The translations under genes were made by a program, and so were the position numbers. The notes under the pieces were generated by a model that was not told the DNA's origin, did not search any database, and was given only the letters and a program-made list of their open reading frames with translations. This document shows positions 1 to 12,829 of a stretch of 64,000 bases of DNA, in pieces. The stretch spans positions 27,559,211 through 27,623,210 of the forward strand of contig NC_134398.1 in NCBI RefSeq assembly GCF_050003625.1, read 5' to 3'. Origin of the DNA: Haematobia irritans (taxonomy: Eukaryota; Arthropoda; Insecta; Diptera; Muscidae). Position 1 is the stretch's first letter. Every line of letters begins with the position of its first letter.

Positions 1-3000
1 TCTACCAAAATTGCTAAATTTTTTACTCTTTGGTAGATTTCGCAAAATATTCCCAACTAAGAGATACTGAGAAAATTTTCTATAGAAGTAAAATTTTTAC
101 AAAATTTTCTATAAAAATAAAATTTTTAGAAAATTTTCTATAGAAATAAAATTTTTTGACAATTTTCTATAGAAAATAAATTTATTAGAAAATAAAATTT
201 TTAGAAAATTTTCTATAGAAATAAAATTTTAAGAAAATTTTCTATAAAAAAATTTAGAAATAAAATTTTGACAAATTTTTCTATAGAAATAAAATTTTGA
301 GAAAAATTTCTATAGAAATAAATTTTTGAGAAAATTTTCTATAGAAATGAAATTTTGAGAAAATTTTCTATAGAAAATAAAATTTTCTATAGAAAATAAA
401 ATTTTTAGAAAATTTTCTATAGAAATAAAATTTTTAGAAATTTTTATACAGAAAATAAAATTTTGACAATGTTTTCTATAGAAAATCAATTTCTTAGAAA
501 TTTTTACGACTTCTTTATTTGGTAGTTCTTTGGTAAAATTTTCTACAAAATAAAATATACAAAAAAATTAAAAATAAAATTTTGACAAAATTTTCTGTAG
601 AAATAACATTTTTAGAAAATTTTTTGTAGAAATAAAATGTTTAGAAAATTGTCTATAGAAATAAAATTTTGACAAAAATTTTCTACAGAAATAAAATTTT
701 TTGAAAATTTTCCATAGAAATAAAATGTTGAGAACAATTTCTATAGAAATAAAATTTTTAGAAAATTTTCTATAGAAAATAAAATTTTTAGAAATTTTTC
801 TATAGAAAATAAAATTTTTAGATATTTTTCTATAGAAATAAAATTTTTAGAAAATTTTCTATAGAAATAAACTTTTTAGAAATTTTTCTATAGAAAATAA
901 AATTTTGAGAAAATTTTCTATAGAAATAATTTTTTTACAAAATTTTCTATAGAAATAAAAATTTAACAAAATTTTCTATAGAAAATAAAATTTTTAGAAA
1001 ATGTTCTATAGAAATAAATTTTTTAGAAATTTTTCTATAGAAAATAAAATTTTGAGAAAATTTTCTATAGAAAATAATTTTTTTTTAGAAAATTTTCTAT
1101 AGAATATAAAATTTTCTATAGAAATAAAATTTTGTGAAAATTTTTTTAGAAATAAAATTTTTAGAAGATGTTCTATAGAAATACAATTTTTAGAAAATTT
1201 TCTATAGAAAATAACATTTTGACAAAAATTTCTATAGAAATGAAATTTTTAGAAAATTTTCTATAGAAATAAAATTTTGACAAAATTTTCTATAGAAATA
1301 AAATTTTTAGAAATTTTTTCTATAGAAAATAAAATTTTGAGAAAATTGTCTATAGAAATAAAATTATTTTTCATGTTAGCCTGATACTGAAACAGGCGAT
1401 TTTTCTTAATTTTACAATTACTTATTTTTCGAGCTTTATGAAATAGTAGATGAAGGAATTTGATCAATAGAATCATTGAAAAGAAAACGCCAAATACAAA
1501 TCTAAACACGCCTAGACTGTACATATTTCAGTTCGAGCAAATTAATTTTTCCACAGCCTTTAGTATAGATCTGGGTGGGAGAGATATCTCAATTTTGTTC
1601 CCTTTATGCTAATTTCTTATGGAGGGAACATTTGGGAATTTTCTTCTTACAAATTGAATCATCTTAACTCCCACTGTGCATTATCTTTTCATATAGTTAC
1701 AAATCCCTTGATTTTATTTCATTTTGTTACTACAGTAATGCAACAACACGAAATTTATTTTTAGAAGCTACTGCTGAATCCACCTTAGTGGTGAACAATC
1801 GAACAAAGCTTTTGTTTCTATAGTTAACAACAACATGTGACAATTTCTAGAAAATTTTCTATAGAAATAAAATTTTTTAGAAAATTTTCTATAGAAATAA
1901 AATTTTGAGAAAATTTTCTATAGAAATAAAATTATGACATAATTTTCTATAGAAATAAAACTATGAGTTAATAGAAATAACATTTTTTGAAAATTATCGG
2001 TAGAAATAAAATTATGACAAAATTTTCTATAGAAATAAAATTATGGCATAATTTTCTATAGAAATAAAATTTTGAGAAAATTTTCTATAGAAATGAAATT
2101 TTTAGAAAATTTTCTACAAAAATAAAATTTTGAGAAAATTTTCTACAGAAATAAAATTTTGAGAAAATTTTCTAAAGAAATAATTTTTTTTGAAAATTTT
2201 CTATAAAAATAAAATTTTGACAAAATTTTCTAAAGAAAATAAAATTTTGAGAAAATTTTCTATAGAAACAAAATTTTGAGGAAATTTTCTATAGAAATAA
2301 AATTTTGAGAAAATTTTCTATAGAAATGAAATTTTGAGAAAATTTTCTATAGAAATGAAATTTTGAGAAAAATTTCTATAGAAATAAAATGTTGAGAACA
2401 TTTTCTATAGAAATAACATTTTGCAAATTTTACAACTTTTTTATTTGGTAGTTCTTTGGTAAACTTTTCTACAAATTTTGGTATAGAAAATAAAATTTTG
2501 ACAAAATTTTCTATGGAAATAATATTTTGACAAAATTTTCTATAGAAATAAAATTTTTAGAAAATTTTCTATAGAAATAAAATTTTTAGAAAATTTTCTA
2601 TGGAAATACAATTTTTAGAAACTTTTCTATAGAAAATAAAATTTTGAGAAAAATTTCTATAGAAATAAAATTTTATGAAAATTTTCTTTAGAAATAAAAT
2701 TTTTAGAAAATTTACCATAGAAATAAAATTTTGAGAAAATTTTCTATAAAAATAAAATTTTGCAAAAAAATTTTATAGAAATAAAATTTTGAGAAAATTT
2801 ACTATAGAAATAAAATTTTGAGAAAATTTTCTATAAAAATAAAATTTTGCCAAAAATTTTTATAGAAATAAAATTTTGAGAAAATTTTCTATAAAAAAAA
2901 ATTAGAAATTTGTCTATAGAAAATAAAATTTTGAGAAAAATTTCTAAAGAAATAAAATTTTGAGAAAATTTTCTATAGAAATAAAACTTTGACAAAATTT

Positions 3001-3279
3001 TCTACAAAAATTAAATTTGCAAAAAATTTCTATAGAAATAAAATTTTGAGAAAATGTTCTATAGAAATAATATTTTGAGAAAATCTTAAATAGAAAATAA
3101 AATTTTGAAAAAATTTTCTACAGAAATAAAATTTTGAGAAAATTTTCTATAGAAATAAAATTTTTAGAAAATTTTCTTTAGAAATAAAATTTTTAGAAAA
3201 TTTACTATAGAAATAAAATTTTGACAAAATATGACTTTCGTTTGGTAGTTTTTTATTTTTGCTTCGAGTGCCAACAGTG
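1..3279 (-). repeat. 29-bp AT-rich minisatellite array (reverse orientation), left edge cut by window
   Basis: Tandem units of about 29 bp built on the palindromic core TTTTCTATAGAAA followed by taaaattttgacaaaa or taaaatttttagaaaa. Units here are diverged, with many one-base changes. Remnants of element ends lie inside or beside the array: tctaccaaaa at position 1, TTTGGTAGTTCTTTGGTA near 518 and 2439, and TTTGGTAGTTTTTTATTT at 3240. The array closes at 3268-3279 with GTGCCAACAGTG, a worn copy of the terminus GTGGCAACCGTG seen intact at 30155-30166. This suggests two or three tandem or nested copies of one mobile element. Positions 1372-1850 are a non-repeat insert. Confidence 0.9.
1372..1850. 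other. Non-repetitive insert inside the minisatellite
   Basis: About 480 bases without the 29-bp unit. The left part holds GATACTGAAACAGGC, resembling the end of the MITE at 33307-33442. Short open frames here have no recognisable product. No gene is supported. Confidence 0.5.
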
Positions 3280-4230
3280 ATGGCATAACCTATGAAGGAG
3301 GCAAGAATACATAAAGGAACCATTAATATTGATGATCTAGATTTACAAGTCTAAAAGATTCCATAGACCTAGACAATAATATAATTGTTGCAACTGATTA
3401 CAAGTGTTGTCTAATACTTGGGCAATCCATGATGCAATTTATCCTTATTTTGCAATGGGCATATATTATCATTGTATTTGAAATCAAGTTAATTGAATTG
3501 CATATTACGTTTATACATATTTATGTATAGATAATAATGAAACGATTTTAATCAAAGCCGTCATTATCGATAATGGATTGATTGACGTTTGAAATGTTAA
3601 GCTCCCCCCAGCAATTACTTAACAATTATATCTGAAATTACATCAGGCAGGTGTACTGAACATCACATTTTTTGTCGATATAAACACCCGTGTTGCCCTT
3701 TATGGGTTCCATATGTAAGACAAACTGCCTAAATTTAGATGTAATTTAATAATAATAATAATTTGTTATTCTTAGCAAGCATTTTTCACGGCGATATGCG
3801 AATGATGCATAAACATTCCTAATACAGTATTAATCAACATATATATAAGCTGGGAATTCAAAAAATTCTATACCTTATCATTAACAACAACAAAAAAGCC
3901 AACACTCATTCACGCTTTTTTAAATATTAGCCAAGTTTGTATTAACAAATGTTGGGGGAAACCATATAATTGTTTTCATATTATTTCAAATAATACTAAC
4001 TAATTTTCAAATATTAATTTCTTGAACATAGAAAAAAAAGAATTCTTCTTGAATTTCCCAAATTCAAGGTAACGATATGATATTTATTTTTTGGATAACA
4101 AATTCAATTTAAATTATTAGAAAAATAAAATAAAAACTAGTGTTACTATAGGTGTATAATTTTTGTATTAAAAGATAAAAACAAAAAAGTAAATAAATAA
4201 TCTTGTCATATCTATTGCTTTTAATTACAG
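3280..4230. other. Upstream or intronic sequence of the IP3K gene; no exon recognised
   Basis: AT-rich sequence with no supported coding exon. Possible but unproven signals are a TATATAAG at 3842-3849 and a splice-donor-like AAG/GTAACG near 4068. Since the first recognised coding exon starts in phase 0 without an ATG, at least one upstream exon must lie here or beyond the window's left edge. Confidence 0.4.
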
Positions 4231-5243
4231 AACGCCTTGGAATTAAGTGCTCCTGCTTCACCGGTTCTATTACAACAGCAGCAGCAACATCAAATAAATA
4301 ATAAAAACAACAAACCCACAGGGTGGTTACAATTGTCTGGCCATCCAGAAAGGTAAACAAACTAAAAACAAATTTATTTGTGCAGCATACTAATTTTGTC
4401 TCTCTCTCTTTTAATTTTAGTATTGTGCCCTGTTCCAGTGGTGTGGTACGCAAACGTGTAGCCAGTTTTAGTGATTATGAAGTCCAAGCCTATCAAAAAT
4501 TGTCACAAGAAGCCCATACCTCAAAAATCATTCCCGATTTCTATGGCAATATACAATTGGAAAGCGGAGAAATGTTTATTGAACTTCAAGATCTGTTGAA
4601 AGGTTTTAAGGATCCTTGTGTCATGGATATCAAAATGGGCTGTCGCACTTTCCTAGAAACTGAAGTCAGCAATAAGACTTTGAGACCTGATCTATATCAA
4701 AAAATGATTAAAGTTGATGCCCAGGCCCCCACACCAGAGGAACATGAACAAAAGGCCATAACAAAATTACGTTATATGTTATTCCGTGAAGCCATGTCCT
4801 CGTCACAATCGAAAGGTTTTCGCATTGAGGCCATACGTTTAAAGGGCAAAGCCCCCATGAAAGATTTGAAAACTGTAAGAACCTCAGATCAAATTGCCCA
4901 GACCATAGATCAGTTTCTAAATAGCAAAAAATGTGTGCAAAAAGAGCTTATCAAACGTTTGAAACATATGCGCTCTGTAATTGAGAAATCTGCATTCTTT
5001 CAAACACATGAAATTGTGGGCTCCAGTATTTTTATAGTCTATGATGATGTCAAAGTTGGTTGTTGGTTGATTGATTTTGCCAAATCCCGACCTTTGCCAG
5101 ATAATGTGAAAGTAAATCATCGCTCCGAATGGATACCCGGTAATCGTGAAGAGGGCCTACTCAAAGGTATGGATGAACTAATCCATGCATTTGAAAATGC
5201 CAACCAGAAACACCAGTCACCCAGAAAATTTTTACAAATCTAA
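4231..5243 (+). CDS. IP3K: Inositol-trisphosphate 3-kinase, 3' exons (5' partial)
   Basis: Phosphorylates Ins(1,4,5)P3 at the 3-position to give IP4, which ends calcium-release signalling in the cytosol. Two exons are visible: 4231-4352 (acceptor ttaattacag, donor ag/gtaaac) and 4421-5243 (acceptor ttaattttag, stop TAA). They join in phase through an AG/T serine codon and give 314 residues. Exon one starts with a Q-rich stretch (QQQQQH) followed by GWLQLSGHPE, the IP3K-type lead-in to the catalytic domain. Exon two has the inositol-kinase motif PxxxDxKxG as PCVMDIKMG, then RTFLE, RYMLFRE, GFRIEAI and LIDFAKS near the C terminus. The long aligned body separates it from IPMK and IP6K. The N terminus is missing. 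Flies have two such genes, and I cannot say which one this is. Confidence 0.92.
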
Positions 5244-6173
5244 CTAATCATCATAGCTTACAATGTAAACCAGTTATAATGCATATTTATACTATTTGTT
5301 TTCTTAAGACTGATCGCCATTTCTTAGATTTTAAGGTTTCATGCTTTGTAAATCAAACATTAAAATCATTAATTAATTACTATGTATTCTATTTGTTTAT
5401 GCCCGTAGAATTTTTTCCATATTGGAAATATATACATTTGTTTTCTTGTTATTGTAATCTTTAGTTAGAGGAAGACTTTTCTTTTTTTGCAATTTTGAAT
5501 TTGTGTTTTTGAAACAACATTTGAAAAATGAGATGAATAGTATTTGATGTGAGAACATAATGTTAGAAATTAATTTATTCGAACTTCGTTCGTTTGTTAT
5601 TTTGCTTTTTGGCATAATACTGACGAAAGGAAGTAACGAAGTAAAACTAATATAATAATCCACTTACTTAATTAGTTTTTAAGTTATAAAAATCACTTAA
5701 TATAAATGTAATATTTAGAGATATTGAGAAAGAAAAAAACATATAGAGAAAAAAAAACAATAATCCTCAAAAATATATATGAATGTATTTATTAAAACAA
5801 ATGAGTTTTTCTTTTGCATAACAACAAGGAATCGTATTAAACTGCTACAAGGAACCAATGGATATGGGATTGGAATGAAATTTTATAGAGGATTTTGCCA
5901 AAAACAAGATTTCATCAGGGCCTCTAGTATTGAACAGTTCGAAACTTAACCAATATTCATTCCCTTTCCCCACTATATTATAACTTGCGCCACTTTGTAG
6001 TTCAACATTTTCGATACCATATCAAATCCGTAAAATGTGTTGGGTGCCATATATAAAAGTACAACACGTACATTTAAATCTGATTCGATCTGGACAAAAT
6101 TGATTAGAGTCCTACAAAATCTATAGACTTATATTTTAAGTAGGCTAATGCCCTGGGGTGGAATACAATGTTA
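5244..6173. other. 3' UTR and intergenic, AT-rich
   Basis: Follows the IP3K stop. It holds ATTAAA/AATAAA-like strings and poly-A-rich tracts near 5730-5800 that could include the polyadenylation site. Open frames on both strands are low-complexity and unsupported. No repeat family was recognised until about 6174. Confidence 0.4.
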
Positions 6174-7517
6174 GTAAAAAACAAGTATATACAGCACTAA
6201 GTTCGGCCGGGCCGAATCTTAAATACCCACCACCATGAACCAAATATTAGGGTTTCCTTTGAAACCCTTGAGGACTTGAGGACACTTCCCGAAGATAAAT
6301 TTAAAGATTTCACCTATGAGGACTATATCAGATTCTGGATTTATAAGAACCATTTATTTATAAAATAACGTCTTGATTTGAAATCTTAAATCTGCAGAAG
6401 TAAAATCTGGAAATTTTACATTGAGTTTCAAGCAATTTTCATGATCAGTGCGCATTCTACACCCTCAAGAAGTGAAGTCGGTCTATATGGAGGCATTGCC
6501 AAATGGACCGATAAAAACTTAATCCGATACACGTTTCTGTGAGCCTAAAATACCAGAATATTTACAATTTCAGGCAAATCCGATAAAAACTACGGTTTCT
6601 AGAAACACAAGGAGTTAAATCGGGAGATCGTTCTTATGGGGGCTATAATAAAATATGGACCGATACTCACCGTTTTCGGCACACCTCTTTATGACCCGAA
6701 AATACCTCTAGATTTCCAATTTCAGGCAAATAGGATAAAAACTTCGGATTCTAGAAGCCCAAGAAGTAAAATCGGGAAATCGGTCTATATGGGGGCTATA
6801 CCAAAATATGGACCGATACTCACCATTTTCTGCACACCTCTTTATGGTCCTAAAATACCTCTAGATTTCCAATTTCAGACAAATTGGATAAAAACTACGG
6901 TTTCTATAAGCCCAAGACCCCAAATCGGGAGGTCGTTTTATATGGGGACCATACCAAAACATGGACCGATACTCACAATTTTTGGCACACGTATTTGTGG
7001 TCCTACAATACCTCTAGATTTCCAATTTCAGGTAAATTGAATAAAAACTGCGGTTTCTATAAGCCCAAGAAGTAAAATCTGGAGATCGGTCTGTATGGGG
7101 GCTATACCAAAACATGGACCGATACTCACCATTTTTGGCACACCTCTTTATGGTCATAAAATACCTCTAGATTTCAAATTTCAGGCAAATTTAATAAAAA
7201 CTACGATTTCTATAAGCCCAAGACCCCAAATCGGGAGGTCGGTTTATGTGGGGACTATATCAAAACGTGGACCGATATAGCCCATCTTCGAACTTGACCT
7301 GCCTGCAGACAAAAGACGAGTTTGTGCAAAATTTCAGCACGATTGCTTCATTATTGAAGACTGTAGCGTGATTACAACAGACGGACATCGTTATATCGTC
7401 TTAGAATTTCTCCCTGATCAAGAATATATATACTTTATATAGTCGGAAATCGATATTTCGATGTGTTACAAACGGAATGACAAACTTATTATACCCCCGT
7501 CACCATTCTATGGTGGT
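6174..7517 (-). repeat. 153-bp-monomer interspersed element, subfamily A, copy 1
   Basis: Complete element in minus orientation. Its 5' end (minus) is the hairpin TATACCC-ACCACCAT/ATGGTG-GGGTATA at 7490-7517. Its 3' end is a GC-rich hairpin with GGCCGAACTT followed by TACTTGTTTT at about 6177-6215. The body contains monomers repeating every 152-154 bp: GACCGATACT at 6658, 6811, 6963 and 7117, and again at 7270 with a variant. The open frames repeating M-GAI-YGPI are translations of the monomer, not genes. Mechanism class is unknown to me: it has Helitron/DINE-1-like traits (hairpin end, internal tandem repeats) but no CTRR end. Confidence 0.8.
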
Positions 7518-10500
7518 GGGTATAAAAAACAAGTATATACAGCAGTAAGTTCGCCCGAACCGAATCTTAAATACCCACCACCATGAATCAAATATAAGGG
7601 TTTGCTTTGAATTTTCAGGGGGGGTATGATGACAGATCAAGCAGAGCAGTTCAACCAGTACATTTCCCGAAGATAAATTTAAAGATTTTACCTATGAAGA
7701 TTATATCAGATTCTGGATTTGTAAGAACCATTTTTGTTTGAGTTTTAGAGGAATCATTAACATCTCTTGTAAGTGTGCAAGAAAATTATCAAATAACGTC
7801 TTGATTTGAAACCTTAAATCTGTAGATTTTCACCCGAGAAGTAAAATCTGGAAATTTTAGATTCAGTTTCAAGCAAGAAGTGAAATCGGTCTATATGAAG
7901 GCCTTACCAAATGGACCGATAAAAACTAAACCCGATACCCGTTTTTATGAGCCTAAAATACCAGAATATTTACAATTTCAGGGAAATCGGTTAAACTCTA
8001 CGGTTTCTAGAAACCCGGGAGATCGTTTTTTTTGGGGCTATACTAACACATGGACTGATACTCACAGTTTTCGGCACACCTCTTTATGGTCCGAAAATAC
8101 CTCTAGATTTCCAATTTCAGGCAAATTGGATACAAACTTCTGATTCTAGAAGCCCAAGAAGTAAAATTGGGAGAGGTCTAACAGGTTGGCTGATAAGTCC
8201 CCGGTCTAACAAAGAAAACACATTTTTTGTCAAAATTCGTTTTTATTATTCAACATAGTTCCCTTCAAGAGCGATACAACGATTATAACGACCTTCCAAT
8301 TTTTTGATACCATTTTGGTAGTACTCCTTCGGTTTTGCCTCAAAATATGCCTCAGTTTCGGCGATCCCCTCTTCATTGCAGCCAAATTTTTTCCCTGCGA
8401 GCATCCTTTTGAGGTCTGAGAACAAGAAAAAGTCGCTGGGGCCAGATCTGGAGAATACGGTGGGTGGGGAAGCAATTCGAAGCTTGGTGGAACAACACTT
8501 TTTTCTTCTTCATATGGGGCCGTTTTGCCGCGATTTAGACCTTCAAACGCTCCAATAACGCCATATAATAGTCACTGTTGATGGTTTTTCCCTTCTCAAG
8601 ATAATCGATAAAAATTATTCTATGCGCATCCCAAAAAACAGATGCTATTACTTTGCCAGCGGACTTTTGAGTCCTTCCACGCTTCGGAGACGGTTCACCG
8701 GTCGCTGTCCACTCATCCGACTGTCGATTGGACTCAGGCGTGTAGTGATGGAGCCATGTTTCATCCATTGTCACATATCGACGAAAAAACTCGGGTGTAT
8801 TACGAGTTAACAGCAGCAAACACCGTTCAGAATCATCAACACGTTGCTGTTTTTGGTCAAATGTGAGCTCGCGCGGCACCCATTTTGCACAGAGCTTCCG
8901 CATATCCAAATATTGATATGACCAATACATTCCTTTGATATCTTTAAGGCCTCTTCTATCTCGATCAACTTCTTTTTACGGTCATTCAAAATCATTTTAT
9001 GGATTTTTTTGATGTTTTGGTCGGTAACCACCTCTTTCGGCCGTCCACTGCGTTCACCGTCCTCCGTGCTCATTTCACCACGCTTGAATTTTGCATACCA
9101 ATCAATTATTGTTGATTTTCCTGGGGCAGAGTCCGGAAACCCATTATCAAGCCAAGTTTTTGCAGTATTTGATCAAAACACGAAATTCCTTTTTTTCCAT
9201 TTTTTCACAATAACAAAAGTTGCTTCACAAAAGACGCTCTATCTCACAAACTATTTAATTGACTTGCAGACGTCAAATTTTGACACGAATCATTTGAAGG
9301 TTGGTACTATATAAAAATAATATGCATTTAATACTAGCGACGTCATCTATGTGTGAGACCAGGGACTTATCAGCCAACCTGTAATTTTCAATTTGTGGCA
9401 AATCGGCTTAAAACTGAAATGGGGGTCTAATGGGGGCTATTCCGAAAACATGGAGTGATACACACAATATTCAGCACATCTAATTGTAGTTCTAGAATCT
9501 AGATATATCAAAATATTCGGCACACCTCTTTATGGTCCTAGAACACCTCTAGATTTCCAATTTCAGGCAAATTAGATAAAAACTACGGATTCTAGAAGCC
9601 CAAGAAGTAAAATTGGGAGATCGGTCTATATGGGGTCTATATCAAAACAAGGTCCGATAATCACCATATTCGGCACACCTCTTTATGGTCCTAGAACACC
9701 TCTAGATTTCCAATTTCAGGCAAATTAGATAAAAACTACGGATTCTAGAATCCCAATAAAATCGGGAGATCGGTCTATATGGGGGCTATACCAAAACATG
9801 GACCGATACTCACCATTTTTGGCACACCTCTTTGTGGTCGTAAAATACCTCTAGATTTCCAATTTCATGCAATTTGGATAAAAACTACGGTTTCTATAAG
9901 CCCAATAAGTAAAATCGAGAGATCGGTGTATATGGGGGCTATACCAAAACATGGACCCATACTCACCATTTTTGACACACCTTCTTATGGTCCTAAAATA
10001 CCTCTAGATTTCCAATTTCAGGCAAATTGGATAAAAACTACGGATTCTATAAGCCCAGGACCAAATCGGGAGGTCGGCTTATATGGGGGCTATATCAAAA
10101 CATGGACCGATACTCACCATTTTTGGCACACCTCTTTGTGGTCGTAAAATACCTCTAGATTTTCAATGTCAGAAAAATTGGATAAAAACTTTGGATTCTA
10201 TAAGTCCAAGAAATAAAATCAGGATATCGGTCTATATGCGGACTATACCAAAACATGGACTCATACTCACCATTTTTGACACACCTTCTTATGGTACTAA
10301 AATACCTCTAGATTTCCAATTTCAGGCTTCTACGGATTCTAGAAGCCCAAGAAGTAAAATCGGGAGATCGGTCTATATGGGGGCTATACCAAAACATGGA
10401 ACGATACTCACCATTTTTGGCACGCCTAAAATACCTCCAATTTCAGGCAAACTGGATAGAAACTACGGTTTCTCTAAGCCCAGGACCTCAAATCGGGAGG

Positions 10501-10784
10501 TCGGCTTATATGGGGACTATATCAAAACCTGGACCAATATTGCCCATCTTCGAACTTGACCTGCCAGCAGACAAAAGACGAGTTTGTGCAAAATTTCAGC
10601 ACGATTGCTTCATTATTGAAGGCTGTAGCGTGATTACAATAGACAGACAGGCAGACAGACAAACAGACGGACATCGCTATATCGTCTTAGAATATATATA
10701 CTTTATATAGTCGGAAATCGATATTTCGATCAAGAATATATATACTTTATATAGTCGGAAATCGATATTTCGATATTTGTAACA
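7518..10784 (-). repeat. 153-bp-monomer interspersed element, subfamily A, copy 2 (interrupted)
   Basis: Abuts copy 1 directly: aaaaaacaagtatatacagc restarts at about 7525. It has the same monomer family and minus orientation. It is split by a mariner insertion at 8181-9382, with monomer sequence continuing on both sides. A 45-bp duplication near its 5' end repeats the tatatagtcggaaatcgat block at about 10701 and 10751. The 5' TATACCC hairpin is missing where it meets subfamily-B sequence at about 10790. Confidence 0.75.
8181..9382 (-). mobile_element. Mariner (Tc1/mariner, DD34D-type) element, inactivated
   Basis: Bounded by inverted repeats of about 27 bp starting ACAGGTTGGCTGATAAGTCC, with one mismatch between ends, and TA at each border. 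The transposase runs on the minus strand from ATG near 9202 in three broken frames: MEKKEF at the start, then KWVPREL, TMDETWLHHYTPESN and SPDLAP. An early stop occurs in the N-terminal part. A deletion near 8480-8490 removes the HQDN block that carries the second catalytic aspartate, and the frame shifts after it. The first (MDETW) and third (SPDLAP) catalytic motifs survive in different frames. It is nested in subfamily-A repeat sequence. Confidence 0.93.
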
Positions 10785-10792
10785 ACAAACGC

Positions 10793-11022
10793 AAGCCAAA
10801 TCGGGGGATCGGTTTATATGGGGGCTATATATAATTATGGACCGATGTGGACCAATTTTTGCATGGTTGTTAAAAACCATATACTAACATCATGTACCAA
10901 ATGTCAGCCCGATCGGATGAAATTTGCTTCTCTTAGAGGCTCAGTAAACCAAATCGGGGGACCGGTTTGTATGGGGGCTATATGTAATTATGGAATTCAA
11001 TTTTATGGAACAAACTTTTAAG
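10793..11022 (-). repeat. Subfamily B fragment (153-bp monomers), minus orientation
   Basis: Carries about one and a half subfamily-B monomers in reverse (gatgaaatttgcttctctta and aaatcgggggatcggttt). It lies head-to-head with the full B element that starts at 11042. The junction with subfamily A at about 10790 is abrupt, so this is a rearrangement or nested insertion. Confidence 0.65.
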
Positions 11023-11041
11023 CAATTGTGATTGTATTTTT

Positions 11042-12829
11042 TATACCCTCCACCATAGGTATATTAACTTTGTCATTCCGTTTGTAACACATCGAAATAT
11101 TGTTCTAAGACCCCATAAAGTATATATATTCTGGGTCGTGGTGAAATTGTGAGTCGATCTGAGCATGTCCGTCCGTCCGTCTGTTGAAATCACGCTAACT
11201 TCCGAACGAAACAAGCTATCGACTTGAAACTTGGCACAAGTAGTTGTTATTGATGTAGGTCGGATGGTATTGCAAATGGGCCATATCGGTCCACTTTTAC
11301 GTATAGCCCCCATATAAACGGACCCCCAAATTTGGCTTGCGAGGCCTCTAAGAGAAGCAAATTTCATCCGATCCGGCTGAAATTTGGTACATGGTGTTAG
11401 TATATGGTCTCTAACAATCATGCAAAAATTGGTCCACATCGGTCCATAATTATATATAGCCCCCATATAAACCGATTCCCCGATTTGGCTTGCGAGGCCT
11501 CTAAGAGAAGCAAGTTTCATCCGATCCGGCTGAAATTTGGTACATGGTGTTAGTATATGGTCTCTAACAACCATGCAAAAATTGGTCCACATCGGTCCAT
11601 AGTTATATATAGCCCCCATATAAACCGATCCCCCGATTTGGCTTGCGAGGCCTCTAAGAGAAGCAAATTTCATCCGATCCGGCTGAAATTTGGTACATGG
11701 TGTTAGTACATGGTCTCTAACAACCATGCACAAATTGGTCCACATCGGTCCATAATTATATATAGCCCCCATATAAACCGATCACCAGATTTGACCTCCG
11801 GAGCCTCTTGGAAGACCAAAATTCATCTGATTCAGTTGAAATTTGGTACGTGGTGTTAATATATGGCCTCAAACTCCCATGCAAAAATTGGTCGAAATCG
11901 GCCCATAATTATATATAGCCCCCATATAAACCGATCCCCAGATTTGACCTCCGGAGCCCCTTGGAAGAGCAAACTTCATCCGATTCGGTTGAAATTTGGT
12001 ACGTGATGTTAGTATATGGTATCCAACAACCATGCAGGAATTGGTTCATATCAGTCCATAATTATATATAGCACCCATATAAACCGATCCCCAGATTTGA
12101 CCTCCGGTGCCTTTTGGAGAAGCAAAATTCATCCGATCTGGTTGAAATTTTGTACGTGGTGGTAGTATATGATATTTAACAACCATGCCAAAAGTGGTCC
12201 ATATCAGTCCATATTCATATATAGCCCCCATATAAACCGATCCCGAGATTTGGTTTTGGAGCCTCTTGGAGGAGCAAATTTCATCCGAGTTAGTTGAAAT
12301 TTGGTAGATTGTGCTAGTATATGGCCGTTAACAACCATGCCTAACTAGGTGCATATCGGTCTATAGTTAGCCCTCAGATTAATCGATCCCCAATCACACA
12401 AAAATTGGTCCATATCAATAATTGTATATAGCCCCCATATAAGCGACTCCCATATTGCAATTCTGGCTCCCTACGTACCGTGCAAAACTCCATATCGATT
12501 CGTAATTATTTGTAGACTTACCTACACATACTTTTTTTGTCTAATGAATACCACGTATGGACTAACACACAATTTAGAAAACGAATTAAGATACCACAAC
12601 CCAAGTAATTCGATTGAGGCAATCCATGGTGGAGGGTACATAAGATTCGGCCTGGCCGAACTTACGGCCGTTTATACTTGTTTTGTCTAATGTATACCAC
12701 GTATGGACTAACACACAATTTAGAAAACGAATTAAGATACCACAACCCAAGTAATTCGGTTGACGCAATCCATGGTGGAGGGTACATAAGATTCGGCCTG
12801 GCCGAACTTACGGCCGTTTATACTTGTTT
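11042..12829 (+). repeat. 153-bp-monomer interspersed element, subfamily B
   Basis: Plus orientation, starting TATACCCTCCACCATAGG. A gtccgtccgtccgtctg tract follows at about 11168. Six or seven monomers come next, with the gag-cct landmark at 11345, 11498, 11651, 11804, 11957, 12110 and 12262, i.e. a 153-bp period. The 3' end is the GC-rich hairpin ggcctggccgaacttacggc followed by tacttgtt. The last 147 bp (about 12535-12682) are repeated in tandem at 12682-12829, so the terminus is present twice. The continuous minus frame across 11041-11772 is repeat translation. Confidence 0.8.

Noticed and set aside
3842..3882. TATA box plus initiator for the IP3K gene
   Set aside because: TATATAAG and the nearest initiator-like TCATT are about 38 bp apart, too far for a fly core promoter, and the downstream exon has no ATG.
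6636..10559. Open frames with repeating M-GAI-YGPI-like protein segments
   Set aside because: They are translations of the 153-bp repeat monomers, change frame between monomers and have no start context or family match.
11041..11772. 243-codon minus-strand frame
   Set aside because: Translation of four subfamily-B monomers; the periodic protein simply reflects the DNA period, which is divisible by three.
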